From: an uncultured Monoglobus sp.
GTDB lineage: Bacteria > Bacillota > Clostridia > Monoglobales > Monoglobaceae
Reading direction: 5' to 3'
NCBI GenBank assembly: GCA_947585115.1
Contig: CANPWW010000008.1
Location: 1 to 48,488 of the forward strand
Length of the DNA: 48,488 nt
A program made the position numbers and the translations under genes. Under the pieces are notes generated by a model, which was given only the letters and a program-made list of their open reading frames with translations, made no database searches and was not told the DNA's origin. Every line of letters begins with the position of its first letter. The stretch's first letter is position 1. This document shows, piece after piece, positions 1-7,979 of the stretch.

Positions 1-106
1 CACCTTGACAAGGACAGCTTGAGGCGAAACTTTTTATTTTTTAAAAAAAGTGTCACCCATCATTGACAATTGTACAAAAAATCGGTTCGATCCAATCGCG
101 GAGGTG

Positions 107-136
107 TTGACAAAAGCGCTGAAATTGTTGTATAAT
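107..136 (+). promoter_or_regulatory. Sigma-A promoter of rubredoxin
   Basis: TTGACA (107-112) and TATAAT (131-136) are both consensus hexamers, separated by 18 bp. The predicted start lies about 60 bp upstream of the rubredoxin ATG. Nothing recognisable precedes it in the first 100 bases. Confidence 0.8.
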
Positions 137-205
137 TAACCCTAGCGCATGACACGCGCCGAAATGTGAAAAATAACAAATCAATACTATATCGGAGGTG
201 AAACC

Positions 206-364
206 ATGAAATACGTATGCGACCTTTGCGGATATATCTACGACGAGGCGGCCGGCGATCCCGATAACGGAATAGCTCCCGGCACCAAGTGGGAAGATCT
301 GCCCGACGACTTCGTTTGCCCCCTCTGCGGCGTGGGCAAGGACCAGTTCAGCAAAATGGATTAA
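206..364 (+). CDS. Rubredoxin
   Basis: A 52-residue rubredoxin, a cytoplasmic one-electron carrier with a single Fe(SCys)4 site. The four ligands are visible as two CxxCG-type knuckles: Cys5/Cys8 (CDLCGY) and Cys38/Cys41 (CPLCG). The aromatic and acidic core ([10 protein letters not shown]29, F36) is standard and the length is typical for the family. The ATG follows a GGAGG at a good distance. The gene is monocistronic, between its own promoter and a strong terminator. In anaerobes rubredoxin usually feeds electrons to oxygen- and peroxide-detoxifying enzymes; no partner is encoded nearby. The longer antisense frame across this gene is a shadow. Confidence 0.97.
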   Translation: MKYVCDLCGYIYDEAAGDPDNGIAPGTKWEDLPDDFVCPLCGVGKDQFSKMD

Positions 365-374
365 TTTATTTATC

Positions 375-410
375 AAAAAACTCCCCGCGTGAGACCGCGG
401 GGAGTTTTTT
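375..410 (+). terminator. Rho-independent terminator after rubredoxin
   Basis: A 9-bp GC-rich stem (381-389 with 396-404), loop TGAGAC, followed by six T at 405-410. The A-run before the stem extends the pairing with the T-run, so it could also work on the other strand. Confidence 0.92.
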
Positions 411-468
411 GGCGCCGCGCTTGAAATATTACACAAAAATCACAGGCATTTTTTTACATTAAAAGCAG

Positions 469-497
469 TTGAAATCCGCGCGGTATAGTAGTATAAT
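469..497 (+). promoter_or_regulatory. Promoter of phosphoglucomutase
   Basis: TTGAAA (469-474), 17 bp spacer, TATAAT (492-497). The start would be near 504, leaving a 5' leader of about 65 nt that is AT-rich. Confidence 0.75.
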
Positions 498-569
498 GAA
501 TATGTATGGGATAATCTCAAGAATAATATATTAATTTTACTTATATTAATTAAAACGGAGGTATTTATT

Positions 570-2291
570 ATGGACTACTTAGCTGAATACGAGAGATGGC
601 TCAAGGAGGCGGACGAGGAGACCGTCAAGGAGCTTGAGGCTATCCGCGGCGACGAGGAAGAGATCAAGGACCGTTTCTATAAGCCGCTGGAGTTCGGAAC
701 CGCGGGTCTCAGAGGCGTTCTCGGCGCCGGCATCAACCGCATGAACGAGTATGTTGTGGGCCAGGCGACCCAGGGCCTTGCCAATCAGCTTATCAAGACG
801 AACGGCGCGGACGCCGATCTGAGCGTTGTTATCGCTTACGACAGCCGCCATAAATCGGACGTTTTCGCGAAGGAAGCCGCGCAGATCCTGGCCGCCAACG
901 GCATCAAGGCGTATCTGTTTGAGGAGCTCAAGCCGGTTCCCGAGCTTTCGTTCTCGGTCGGATATTTAAAGACAACCGCGGGCATCGCGGTGACCGCAAG
1001 CCACAACCCGGCGAAATACAACGGCTACAAGGCGTACGGCGCGGACGGCGCCCAGCTCAACCCCGAGCTTGCGGCCATCGTGCTTGAGGAGATCGAAAAG
1101 ACCGACATCTTCACGGGCGTTAAAAAAATGGACTTTGAGGAAGCGATAGAAAAAGGCCTCATCGTTATGATAGGCGACGAGGTCGAGGAAGTTTATCTCG
1201 ACAGAGTTCAGGAACAGTGCGTGAACCCCGAGCTGGCGAAAGAAAAGGGCGGCACTCTGAAATTTGTTTACACCCCGTTCCACGGCGCGGGCAACAAGCC
1301 GGTGAGAAAGATATTAAAGCGCGTGGGCTTTGACAACGTTGTTGTTGTTAAGGAACAGGAGCTCCCTGACGGCGACTTCCCGACGGTCGAGTTCCCCAAT
1401 CCCGAGTATAAAGAGGGCTTCCACCTTGCGATAGGCTACGCCAAGGACTGCGGCGCCGATCTGATCGTGGGCACCGATCCCGACAGCGACCGCGTGGGAA
1501 TCCTGGTTAAAAACGACGAGGGCGAGTATGTGAACTTCACCGGAAACCAGGTGGGCGCTCTGCTCTCCGAGTATATACTCTCGGCGCTCAAAGAAAAGAA
1601 CGCCGTTCCGAAGGACGGTTATATAGTAAAGACGATCGTTACCACAAACATCGTCAAGGACATCTGCGACGCCTACGGCATAGACATGAAGGAAGTCCTG
1701 ACCGGCTTTAAGTTCATCGGCGAAAAGATAAAGGAGTCCGAGGAGACCGGAGTTGGCACGTACCTGTTCGGCTTTGAAGAGAGCTACGGCTACCTAAAGG
1801 GCACATACGCCCGCGACAAGGACGCGGTCGTTGCCACAATGCTGATCGCCGAGATGGCGCTCTATTATCAGGAAAAGGGCAGTTCGATCTTCGAGCAGAT
1901 GGACAAGATATACAAGAAGTACGGCTACTACAAGGAGCAGGTCGTTTCGGTAACTCTCGAGGGAATCGAGGGCCTGGCCAAGATCAAGTCCACAATGGAC
2001 AACATCCGCTCCAATCCGCCCAAGTCGGTAGCGGGCAAGAAGGTCATCGCCATCCGCGATTACCTGACAAGCGAGCGCGTCGATATTTTGACGGGCGAGA
2101 AGTCGGAGATCCTGCTGCCTCAGTCCAACGTTATCTATCTGGAGCTTGAGGACAAGAACAACTTCGTTATCCGTCCCTCGGGCACAGAGCCCAAGATCAA
2201 GGTATACTGCCTGATGAAGGGCGAGACCGAGGAAGAGGCCAACGAGCTTCTTGAAAAGGTCAAAGCCGACGTTGACGAGATCGTTAAATAA
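570..2291 (+). CDS. pgcA: Alpha-phosphoglucomutase / phosphosugar mutase
   Basis: A 573-residue phosphohexomutase of the PgcA type, interconverting glucose-6-phosphate and glucose-1-phosphate in the cytoplasm. Visible family marks are the N-terminal FGTAGLRG motif (residues 42-49), the phosphoserine loop TASHNP (Ser144 catalytic), the metal loop DPDSDR (about 303-308) and the C-terminal phosphate-binding RPSGTEPK (about 535). The length matches the Gram-positive PgcA family (about 575-580). The ATG is preceded by GGAGG at 9 nt. It is a single-gene unit with its own promoter and terminator. Its product is the substrate of the cytidylyltransferase encoded at 9050-9826, so it probably supplies precursor to the CDP-sugar operon as well as central metabolism. 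Substrate preference (glucose versus mannose) cannot be read from sequence alone. Confidence 0.93.
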   Translation: MDYLAEYERWLKEADEETVKELEAIRGDEEEIKDRFYKPLEFGTAGLRGVLGAGINRMNEYVVGQATQGLANQLIKTNGADADLSVVIAYDSRHKSDVFAKEAAQILAANGIKAYLFEELKPVPELSFSVGYLKTTAGIAVTASHNPAKYNGYKAYGADGAQLNPELAAIVLEEIEKTDIFTGVKKMDFEEAIEKGLIVMIGDEVEEVYLDRVQEQCVNPELAKEKGGTLKFVYTPFHGAGNKPVRKILKRVGFDNVVVVKEQELPDGDFPTVEFPNPEYKEGFHLAIGYAKDCGADLIVGTDPDSDRVGILVKNDEGEYVNFTGNQVGALLSEYILSALKEKNAVPKDGYIVKTIVTTNIVKDICDAYGIDMKEVLTGFKFIGEKIKESEETGVGTYLFGFEESYGYLKGTYARDKDAVVATMLIAEMALYYQEKGSSIFEQMDKIYKKYGYYKEQVVSVTLEGIEGLAKIKSTMDNIRSNPPKSVAGKKVIAIRDYLTSERVDILTGEKSEILLPQSNVIYLELEDKNNFVIRPSGTEPKIKVYCLMKGETEEEANELLEKVKADVDEIVK

Positions 2292-2303
2292 GCATTTTTA
2301 CAC

Positions 2304-2334
2304 AAAGAACGCGCCCTCGGGGGCGCGTTCTTTT
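2304..2334 (+). terminator. Rho-independent terminator after phosphoglucomutase
   Basis: A 10-bp perfect stem (2307-2316 with 2321-2330), loop TCGG, then TTTT. Confidence 0.92.
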
Positions 2335-2358
2335 ATACTCTCTCCACGCTGATTATGG

Positions 2359-2387
2359 TTGACATTTTTTAACGTGTTTGATATAAT
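2359..2387 (+). promoter_or_regulatory. Promoter of membrane protein gene
   Basis: Fully consensus TTGACA (2359-2364), 17 bp spacer, TATAAT (2382-2387). The start would lie near 2394, about 33 nt before the ATG. Confidence 0.85.
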
Positions 2388-2426
2388 AATCTTTGTGTTT
2401 AATTTTTGAAAAAGGACGGATTACCA

Positions 2427-4019
2427 ATGAAAATAGGTTACAAAAACCTCAAAATACTGGCGGTGCTGTACGCGTTTGTACCGATCATAATTTTTTACGC
2501 CGGCTGGCTCAATATCATATCGGCGGTCATATTCATAGCGCTCTCGGCCGCCGCGATCTTCTTTTTCATAAAAAACGCCTCCCATCGAGACGGAAAATAT
2601 AAGTCAATCACTTTGACCAAAACGCAAATAATCGTCATCGCCGCCATATCCCTAATCTGGTGCTTTATGGCGGGCCAAGGCGGATTTGTGCATCAGTCTT
2701 ATGACCATCTTGCCCGCAATACGATTTTTAAGAATATCATATCTCAAAAATGGCCCGTGACTTATGAAAACGAAAATACCATGATGTGCTACTACATCGC
2801 TCATTGGATGTTCCCGGCAATATTCGGAAAACTTGCCCTGTTTATATCCGGAAGCACGCGCGCGGCATATATCGTCGGAAACGTCGCGCTGCTGTTTTGG
2901 AGCAGTTTCGGCTGTTTTATAGTTTTGCTTCTGGTAGCAATGATAACCAACACCGGTAAAAAAACGATGTTTTTCATAGCGATATTTATGTTTATATTTT
3001 TCAGCGGACTTGATATTGTCGGCGTATTGCTGACAAAAAAGGTGAACACTATCACTAAAGATTTACATCTTGAATGGTGGTGCAAACTGCGAATGCAATA
3101 CAGTTCAAACATGACCTGTCTCTATTGGGTATTTAATCAATGTATTGTACCCTGGATAATCACATTATGTATAATTAACGAAACAAAACTGAAAAATCTC
3201 GCCTTGTTAGCTATTCTGTCTTTCCCTTATGGTCCCTTTCCGTTTCTGGGTATAGTGATCATCTGTGTTTGCAAAGCGGTACATGCGTTATGCAAAGCGA
3301 TAAAGTCAAAGAATCTCGGTATGTTTTTCATAGACACATTCTCACTTCAAAACATTCTCGGATTTTTAGCCGTTGCTCCGGTATATATGCTTTATTACAC
3401 GGCTAACGCGATCGTTGCGAGTACAGGCGCGGCGGCGAATGCGGGCAAAAGCGGGGCTAAAACCGGATTCCGCATTTACGATAAATACGCCGAGGCGTTT
3501 AAAAACAAAAATGTCTCCGAGATTATATATTACGCTAAATGGTACGCCGTGTTTATGATACTGGAAATCGGGTTATATGCGGCGGTTGTTCTGAGGCGCG
3601 TCAAGCCCAATATCGTACTTATCGGAACATTGATTTCTCTTTTGATAATCCCGGTATTTCAGGTGGGAAGCGGCACGGATTTTTGTATGCGCGTTTCCAT
3701 ACCCGGCCTAGTATATTTATGCGTCAACTTTATCCGGGTCGTGATAGCGGAAATGCCGGAATGGGGTGAATACGGATCCTTCAAAAATTGCATGCGCCAT
3801 AAAAAACTTCTCGCTACGGCTCTTATCATATTTATTATCGGGGCGGTAACACCCGCGACAGAGATCAAGCGCGAACTATTGGGCACCGTCAACACGCCGT
3901 ACAGCGAAATAATGAAACACTTTGATGACGAAGGTCCTATAAAAGGCAATAACTTCACCGCTAAAAATTACAAAAACTCAAAGTTCTATAAATATTTTTG
4001 CAAAAAAGCTGTTGAATAA
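2427..4019 (+). CDS. Multi-pass membrane protein, possible GT-C-type glycosyltransferase
   Basis: A 530-residue integral membrane protein with roughly ten or more hydrophobic segments spread over its length and no signal peptide. A large outward loop after the third hydrophobic segment contains a SYDHLARN motif followed by a WPV sequence. This resembles the first-loop acidic motif of GT-C glycosyltransferases that use lipid-linked sugars, but the match is weak and from memory. I chose the ATG at 2427 because an AAAGGACGG ribosome binding site sits about 7-10 nt upstream; a TTG seven codons earlier is less likely. The gene is AT-richer than its neighbours and converges on the CDP-sugar operon, so it could be the transferase that uses the lipid-linked sugar made there (inference). 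Family assignment is uncertain. Confidence 0.8.
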   Translation: MKIGYKNLKILAVLYAFVPIIIFYAGWLNIISAVIFIALSAAAIFFFIKNASHRDGKYKSITLTKTQIIVIAAISLIWCFMAGQGGFVHQSYDHLARNTIFKNIISQKWPVTYENENTMMCYYIAHWMFPAIFGKLALFISGSTRAAYIVGNVALLFWSSFGCFIVLLLVAMITNTGKKTMFFIAIFMFIFFSGLDIVGVLLTKKVNTITKDLHLEWWCKLRMQYSSNMTCLYWVFNQCIVPWIITLCIINETKLKNLALLAILSFPYGPFPFLGIVIICVCKAVHALCKAIKSKNLGMFFIDTFSLQNILGFLAVAPVYMLYYTANAIVASTGAAANAGKSGAKTGFRIYDKYAEAFKNKNVSEIIYYAKWYAVFMILEIGLYAAVVLRRVKPNIVLIGTLISLLIIPVFQVGSGTDFCMRVSIPGLVYLCVNFIRVVIAEMPEWGEYGSFKNCMRHKKLLATALIIFIIGAVTPATEIKRELLGTVNTPYSEIMKHFDDEGPIKGNNFTAKNYKNSKFYKYFCKKAVE

Positions 4020-4027
4020 AACTTCAA

Positions 4028-4054
4028 CGGGGAACGCGCCGCGTTCCCCGTTTT
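4028..4054. terminator. Bidirectional terminator between convergent genes
   Basis: A 10-bp stem (4028-4037 with 4041-4050) and 3-nt loop, with TTTT on the plus side and an A-rich flank that gives a weaker T-tract on the minus side. It separates the membrane protein from the end of the rfb operon. Confidence 0.85.
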
Positions 4055-4055
4055 G

Positions 4056-5885
4056 TTAATCATTAGGTGTTACCATAGGTACTATCATATTCTCTTTCAG
4101 CTCCTCATCGGGCAGGAAAGGAGCCAAATCCTCAAGCGGCGCCGAAACCAGCGTTCCGTCCTCAAGACATTTTGTGGCTGATTTCGGTTCGAACCTTTGA
4201 GTTGTTGTGACAAAAATCTCACATATCAACGGACCCTTTTCCGAAAGAGTTCTTTCAATTGTTCCACCGAGCTCGCTGTTGGATCTCGCGGAGAAGTATT
4301 TAAAACCGTAGGCTGGGGCAAGCTTTGACATATCCGGAAAAGACAAATCATGGCTTTCAACGCCCACACCCACAAGCGGCTGACCGCCGAAAAAATTGCT
4401 CATAGTCTGGCGCATCGAGTGATAACCGCCGTTGTTTATGATATAAATCTTGATCGGCATATTGTGTGATATGATCGTCTGCAGTTCTTGAATATTCATC
4501 TGAATACTGCCATCGCCGGAAACGCATATTATATCGCTGTTATAATCCTCAGCGGCGCAGGCTCCGATCGCTGCCGGAAGATCGTAACCCATTGTGGCGA
4601 TCGCGGAATTTATGATAAATCTCTGATCCTTCTTTATTACATATCCATGGCTGCCGACCACACACGCAGAACCGTTGCCGACCACGGTGATCTGACCCTC
4701 GGGCAAGCGGCGGCTCAATTCCTTTATAAAAGCATACACGTTCGCGAGTTTCTCGCCTTTGTTTTCGTAGTGCTCGGGACGAACCACCGGATATTTTTCC
4801 TTCCACGCGGCGCAAGTCTTGAGCCAATCCCCGCCGTCAAAAACCTTACCGTCAATTTTCCGGTCTAAAGCCTCAAGTAAATCTTTCGCGTCCGCCCAAA
4901 CAGGAATATCAACATGCAAAGTGGGTTTTTTCAGTTCCTCGGGATCAATATCACAGACGATCACAAAAGCTTCCCGCGCCCATGTATCATAGTTATATCC
5001 CACCTGCCTGATACTCAGACGGCTGCCTATGGCCAGCACCAAATCAGAGTTCTGCACCGCAAAATTCCCGGCTCGGTCTCCCATTATTCCGCCGCGGCCG
5101 GTGTACAGCGGATCGTTATCAGCGATCTGATCAATGCTGTTCCAACAGGTCACTACCGGTATATTGAGCTTTTTATACACTTTCGTAAATATTTCATAAC
5201 CACCGGACAGGCGTATTCCGTTCCCGGCGTACAGCACCGGACGTTTTGCGTTTTTTATACGCTCGATTATATCATTGACAATATCCTCCGAAACTCTCGG
5301 CGGCAAGCGCTTATCGTCCTCCGCGGGGTCATAGCCTTCAAGATCGTCAACCTCAATATACGCTCCTTGGACATTCATGGGTATATCAAGCCAGCAAGGT
5401 CCGGGACGGCCGGTTTGGGCAATATGCAGAGCCTTCTCGAGACAATAACGTATTTTCATCGGATCGATTATCATCTCACAGTACTTTGTCATGCTGTTCA
5501 CACACTTTACAATGTCAAACTCCTGATCGCCCATTGCGCGAATATTAAGTCCGGTACTGCGTGCAGAAGTATCATACCTAACTTGCCCCGATATAACCAG
5601 CATCGGTATCGAGTCGAGGTAGGCTCCCACCACACCGGTCAAAGCGTTCGTTCCGCCGGGACCCGTTGTAACACACAAAAGCGGTAAGCGATTATGAATT
5701 CTCGCGTAGCTTTCGGCGGCAATGGCACACGCCTGCTCATGATGCTGATAAAGACAGCGCATTCCCTTCTGATGTCCGAACGCATTGTTAAGATGCATAG
5801 ATCCGCCTCCGGTGACAGTAAACACATCGCGGATTCCCCGCTTCACTAAAAATTCCGAAACATATTCGGCCAGTTTCATGATCAT
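4056..5885 (-). CDS. ThDP-dependent acetolactate-synthase-like enzyme of a sugar operon
   Basis: A 609-residue thiamine-diphosphate enzyme. The catalytic Glu50 lies in HHEQA near the N-terminus. The cofactor motif GDGS...NN begins at about residue 457 with the usual 26-residue gap. The C-terminal PLEDLAPFL ending is one I associate with homologues in polysaccharide loci rather than with biosynthetic IlvB. As last gene of a CDP-hexose operon it most resembles YerE in role: ThDP-dependent transfer of a two-carbon unit from pyruvate to a 4-keto sugar nucleotide, giving a branched sugar. That role is inferred from family and context. Plain acetolactate synthase is the alternative, but no small subunit or ilv gene is near. 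The ATG at 5885 has AGGAGG at 8 nt; an in-frame ATG at 5879 is too far from it. Confidence 0.87.
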   Translation of the reverse strand: MIMKLAEYVSEFLVKRGIRDVFTVTGGGSMHLNNAFGHQKGMRCLYQHHEQACAIAAESYARIHNRLPLLCVTTGPGGTNALTGVVGAYLDSIPMLVISGQVRYDTSARSTGLNIRAMGDQEFDIVKCVNSMTKYCEMIIDPMKIRYCLEKALHIAQTGRPGPCWLDIPMNVQGAYIEVDDLEGYDPAEDDKRLPPRVSEDIVNDIIERIKNAKRPVLYAGNGIRLSGGYEIFTKVYKKLNIPVVTCWNSIDQIADNDPLYTGRGGIMGDRAGNFAVQNSDLVLAIGSRLSIRQVGYNYDTWAREAFVIVCDIDPEELKKPTLHVDIPVWADAKDLLEALDRKIDGKVFDGGDWLKTCAAWKEKYPVVRPEHYENKGEKLANVYAFIKELSRRLPEGQITVVGNGSACVVGSHGYVIKKDQRFIINSAIATMGYDLPAAIGACAAEDYNSDIICVSGDGSIQMNIQELQTIISHNMPIKIYIINNGGYHSMRQTMSNFFGGQPLVGVGVESHDLSFPDMSKLAPAYGFKYFSARSNSELGGTIERTLSEKGPLICEIFVTTTQRFEPKSATKCLEDGTLVSAPLEDLAPFLPDEELKENMIVPMVTPND

Positions 5886-5971
5886 GTTTGTTTCCTCCTT
5901 ATCTCGAGCCGCGCGCGGCGATGCAGCTGTTTTTGTTTCATTATTGTAAGAAATTGCTCGTATTCATCTTC

Positions 5972-6901
5972 TCATATCAAATTCTCGGCTCTTATCCAGA
6001 CAGCGGTTTTTTTGATTCCGTCCTCAAAAGACACCTTCGGCTCAAATCCGGTATCGCGCTTCAGCGGTTCAATATCGGCGCACAGATACATGACCTGCTT
6101 TTCGGCATACGGCACTTCTCCGAATCCGATCTCGGTCCCAGGGCTCACGATATCGCGCATTGTCTCTATATACTCTTTAAGCGGACGCGCCGCACCGCTG
6201 CCGACGCAGTAGACCGCGCCGTTTTTGCCGTTTTCCGCAGCCAGATAAAACGCCTCTGCCGCGTCATCGCAATACAAATAATCCCACATCTGCTCACCCT
6301 TTGTGCAGGACGGACGCTCGCCCCGAAGAAGTTTTCTCATGGTCGACGAAACCATGGTTTTTTCTCCGTCTTTCGGACCATACGTGCTTATGATCCTGCA
6401 CCAGACATGCTTTATACCGAGACCTTCGCACAGCAGCCTTGACATTTGTCCGGCGCACAGCTTCGCTATCCCGTAACCGTTTTCCGGATTTGTCGGCGTA
6501 TCGGGCGCGACTTTTTCGTCATGTCGTCCGTACTCGGCCTGCGACCCGGCTCCCAAAAACACCTCACAGCCCAAGTCTTTCGCAGCATTAACAGCGTCGA
6601 GCGTGTATTTTATGTTGTCTGTCTGAGCGTTCAAATCATTTCTCGCCGCGCCAAATGTGCCGTTCCATCCGAAATGGAAAAACATATCGCACTTTTCATG
6701 GATCAAATTTTTAAGCCCGCTCAGCTCCGACAGATCGCACTCCACGCGAACAACGCCGCCTGCCGCGGGAATATTATCCAGCCTCTCTGAACCCGGGCGC
6801 GCGACCGCGTATATCCTGTATCCCTCGCGGACCAGTCTGCGCGTCAAAGCCGCGCCCAGCATTCCGGTTGCTCCTGTTATTACCGCGATTTTGGTTTTCA
6901 T
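5972..6901 (-). CDS. NAD(P)-dependent sugar epimerase/reductase (extended SDR)
   Basis: A 309-residue short-chain dehydrogenase of the extended, sugar-nucleotide type. The Rossmann motif GATGMLG is at residues 10-16, the catalytic Ser at about 120 (GAGS), and the Tyr143-xxx-Lys147 pair in YGIAK. The start overlaps the stop of the upstream glycosyltransferase in an ATGA arrangement, so the two are translationally coupled. Lying just before the ThDP enzyme gene, it is a good candidate for reducing the side-chain or ring ketone after the carbon-branching step, as YerF does in yersiniose synthesis (inference). It could equally be a 4-ketoreductase or 4-epimerase acting on the CDP-6-deoxy-4-keto sugar. 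Confidence 0.87.
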   Translation of the reverse strand: MKTKIAVITGATGMLGAALTRRLVREGYRIYAVARPGSERLDNIPAAGGVVRVECDLSELSGLKNLIHEKCDMFFHFGWNGTFGAARNDLNAQTDNIKYTLDAVNAAKDLGCEVFLGAGSQAEYGRHDEKVAPDTPTNPENGYGIAKLCAGQMSRLLCEGLGIKHVWCRIISTYGPKDGEKTMVSSTMRKLLRGERPSCTKGEQMWDYLYCDDAAEAFYLAAENGKNGAVYCVGSGAARPLKEYIETMRDIVSPGTEIGFGEVPYAEKQVMYLCADIEPLKRDTGFEPKVSFEDGIKKTAVWIRAENLI

Positions 6902-7851
6902 TGTGCAGCCTCCTCATCGTCAAAATTCAGCCTTTTTTCTTCTATAACCAACGGCCGGTGCATTATTCGCTTGTTTATATTGAGTATATACTCTCCCAAA
7001 AGGCCGATAAAGAAAAGCTGTATGCCGCCAAGCATAAACACGCCGATAAGTATCGGAGCGTTGCCCAGCGGGAAATACTGCCAATGGACAAGCTTCATTA
7101 TCAGATACGCGAACGCCACGCCTATACTCAGTATAGAAATCACAAAGCCCGACATTGTGGCGAGCCTGAGACCTATCTTGGTGTATGATGTGAAGCTTAG
7201 CATAGCCGCGTCGTACAGGCTGTAAAAACCGTTGCTGCTTTTGCCCGCGCGCCTCTGCTGCTGCTCGTACTCTATATCCTTGCGCTTAAAGCCCAGCTCC
7301 GCCACGATCCCGCGCAGAAACGGTTCTGAGTCATCCAGACTTCTGAGCACCTCAATAAATGCCTTGTCATAAAGACCCGTGCCCGTGAAATGCTCTATCT
7401 GCTCCACATCGGACAATTTCTTTATCAACTTGTAGTAGCAGGTGCGCAAAAATCGGATAAAAGGATTCTCGCGGCTTGAGCTCTTTATCGCGCTGACTAT
7501 CTTATAACCGTTCTCCCATTCCTTGACAAGTCTCGGAATGATCTCGGGCGGGTCCTGAAAGTCGGCGCACATGAGTATCGTGCAGTCGCCGGTGGTCTGG
7601 CATATGCCGTAGTAGGGCGAGTTGAACTGTCCGAAGTTTTTGGCGTTGAAGATCGCCTTGATTTTTTTGTTATCGGCGCATAAGCCCGCCAGCAGCGCCC
7701 TGGTGTTGTCCCGCGAGTCGTTGTCTATAAACACGATCTCATAGTCGTAGCCGCCCAAATGCCGCTCAAACTGCTCTATGACCGCTTTACTCATAGGAAC
7801 CACATTTTCTTCCTCGTTATAACAGGGAATGCACACTGAAATCTTTTTCAT
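6898..7851 (-). CDS. Family 2 polyprenyl-phosphate glycosyltransferase (GtrB/DPM1-like)
   Basis: A 317-residue membrane-anchored glycosyltransferase. The N-terminal GT-A domain starts with SVCIPCYNEEENV, and the DxD-region reads CADFQDPPE (residues about 93-101), typical of enzymes that load sugar onto undecaprenyl phosphate at the inner face of the membrane. Two hydrophobic segments follow at about residues 230-255 and 265-290, with the IGLLGEYI motif common in this subfamily. Its ATG follows AAGGAG at about 9 nt, and its TGA overlaps the next start by 4 bp. In this operon it would accept the CDP-sugar product (inference). No GtrA-like flippase is visible in the window. Confidence 0.9.
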   Translation of the reverse strand: MKKISVCIPCYNEEENVVPMSKAVIEQFERHLGGYDYEIVFIDNDSRDNTRALLAGLCADNKKIKAIFNAKNFGQFNSPYYGICQTTGDCTILMCADFQDPPEIIPRLVKEWENGYKIVSAIKSSSRENPFIRFLRTCYYKLIKKLSDVEQIEHFTGTGLYDKAFIEVLRSLDDSEPFLRGIVAELGFKRKDIEYEQQQRRAGKSSNGFYSLYDAAMLSFTSYTKIGLRLATMSGFVISILSIGVAFAYLIMKLVHWQYFPLGNAPILIGVFMLGGIQLFFIGLLGEYILNINKRIMHRPLVIEEKRLNFDDEEAAQ

Positions 7852-7857
7852 ATTATT

Positions 7858-7975
7858 TTATTCTCCTTTATAAGCTGCGTTGGCAATAACATGTTTATAG
7901 CTGCATCCGGTCGGCAGTCCGAAACACTTCGACGTTCTGCCGTCTTGCCTGCTTCTCATCGGTATTTTCAAACAT
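7858..7975 (-). other. Short overlapping ORFs in the only long gap of the rfb operon; possible gene remnant
   Basis: Four bases after the rfbG stop, an ATG at 7975 with a well-placed GAGAGGA opens a 26-codon frame (7975-7895) beginning MFENTDEKQARRQ. The +1 frame holds a 33-codon ORF (7959-7858) ending SYKHVIANAAYKGE just before the next gene, with the glycosyltransferase ribosome binding site inside its last codons. The layout fits either a tiny coupled peptide or the fused start and end of a gene removed by internal deletion. I do not recognise either sequence. Confidence 0.3.
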
Positions 7976-7979
7976 TGTT

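Noticed and set aside
2406-2426. Earlier TTG start for the membrane protein
   Set aside because: It would place the AAAGGACGG ribosome binding site inside the gene; the ATG at 2427 is correctly spaced from that site.
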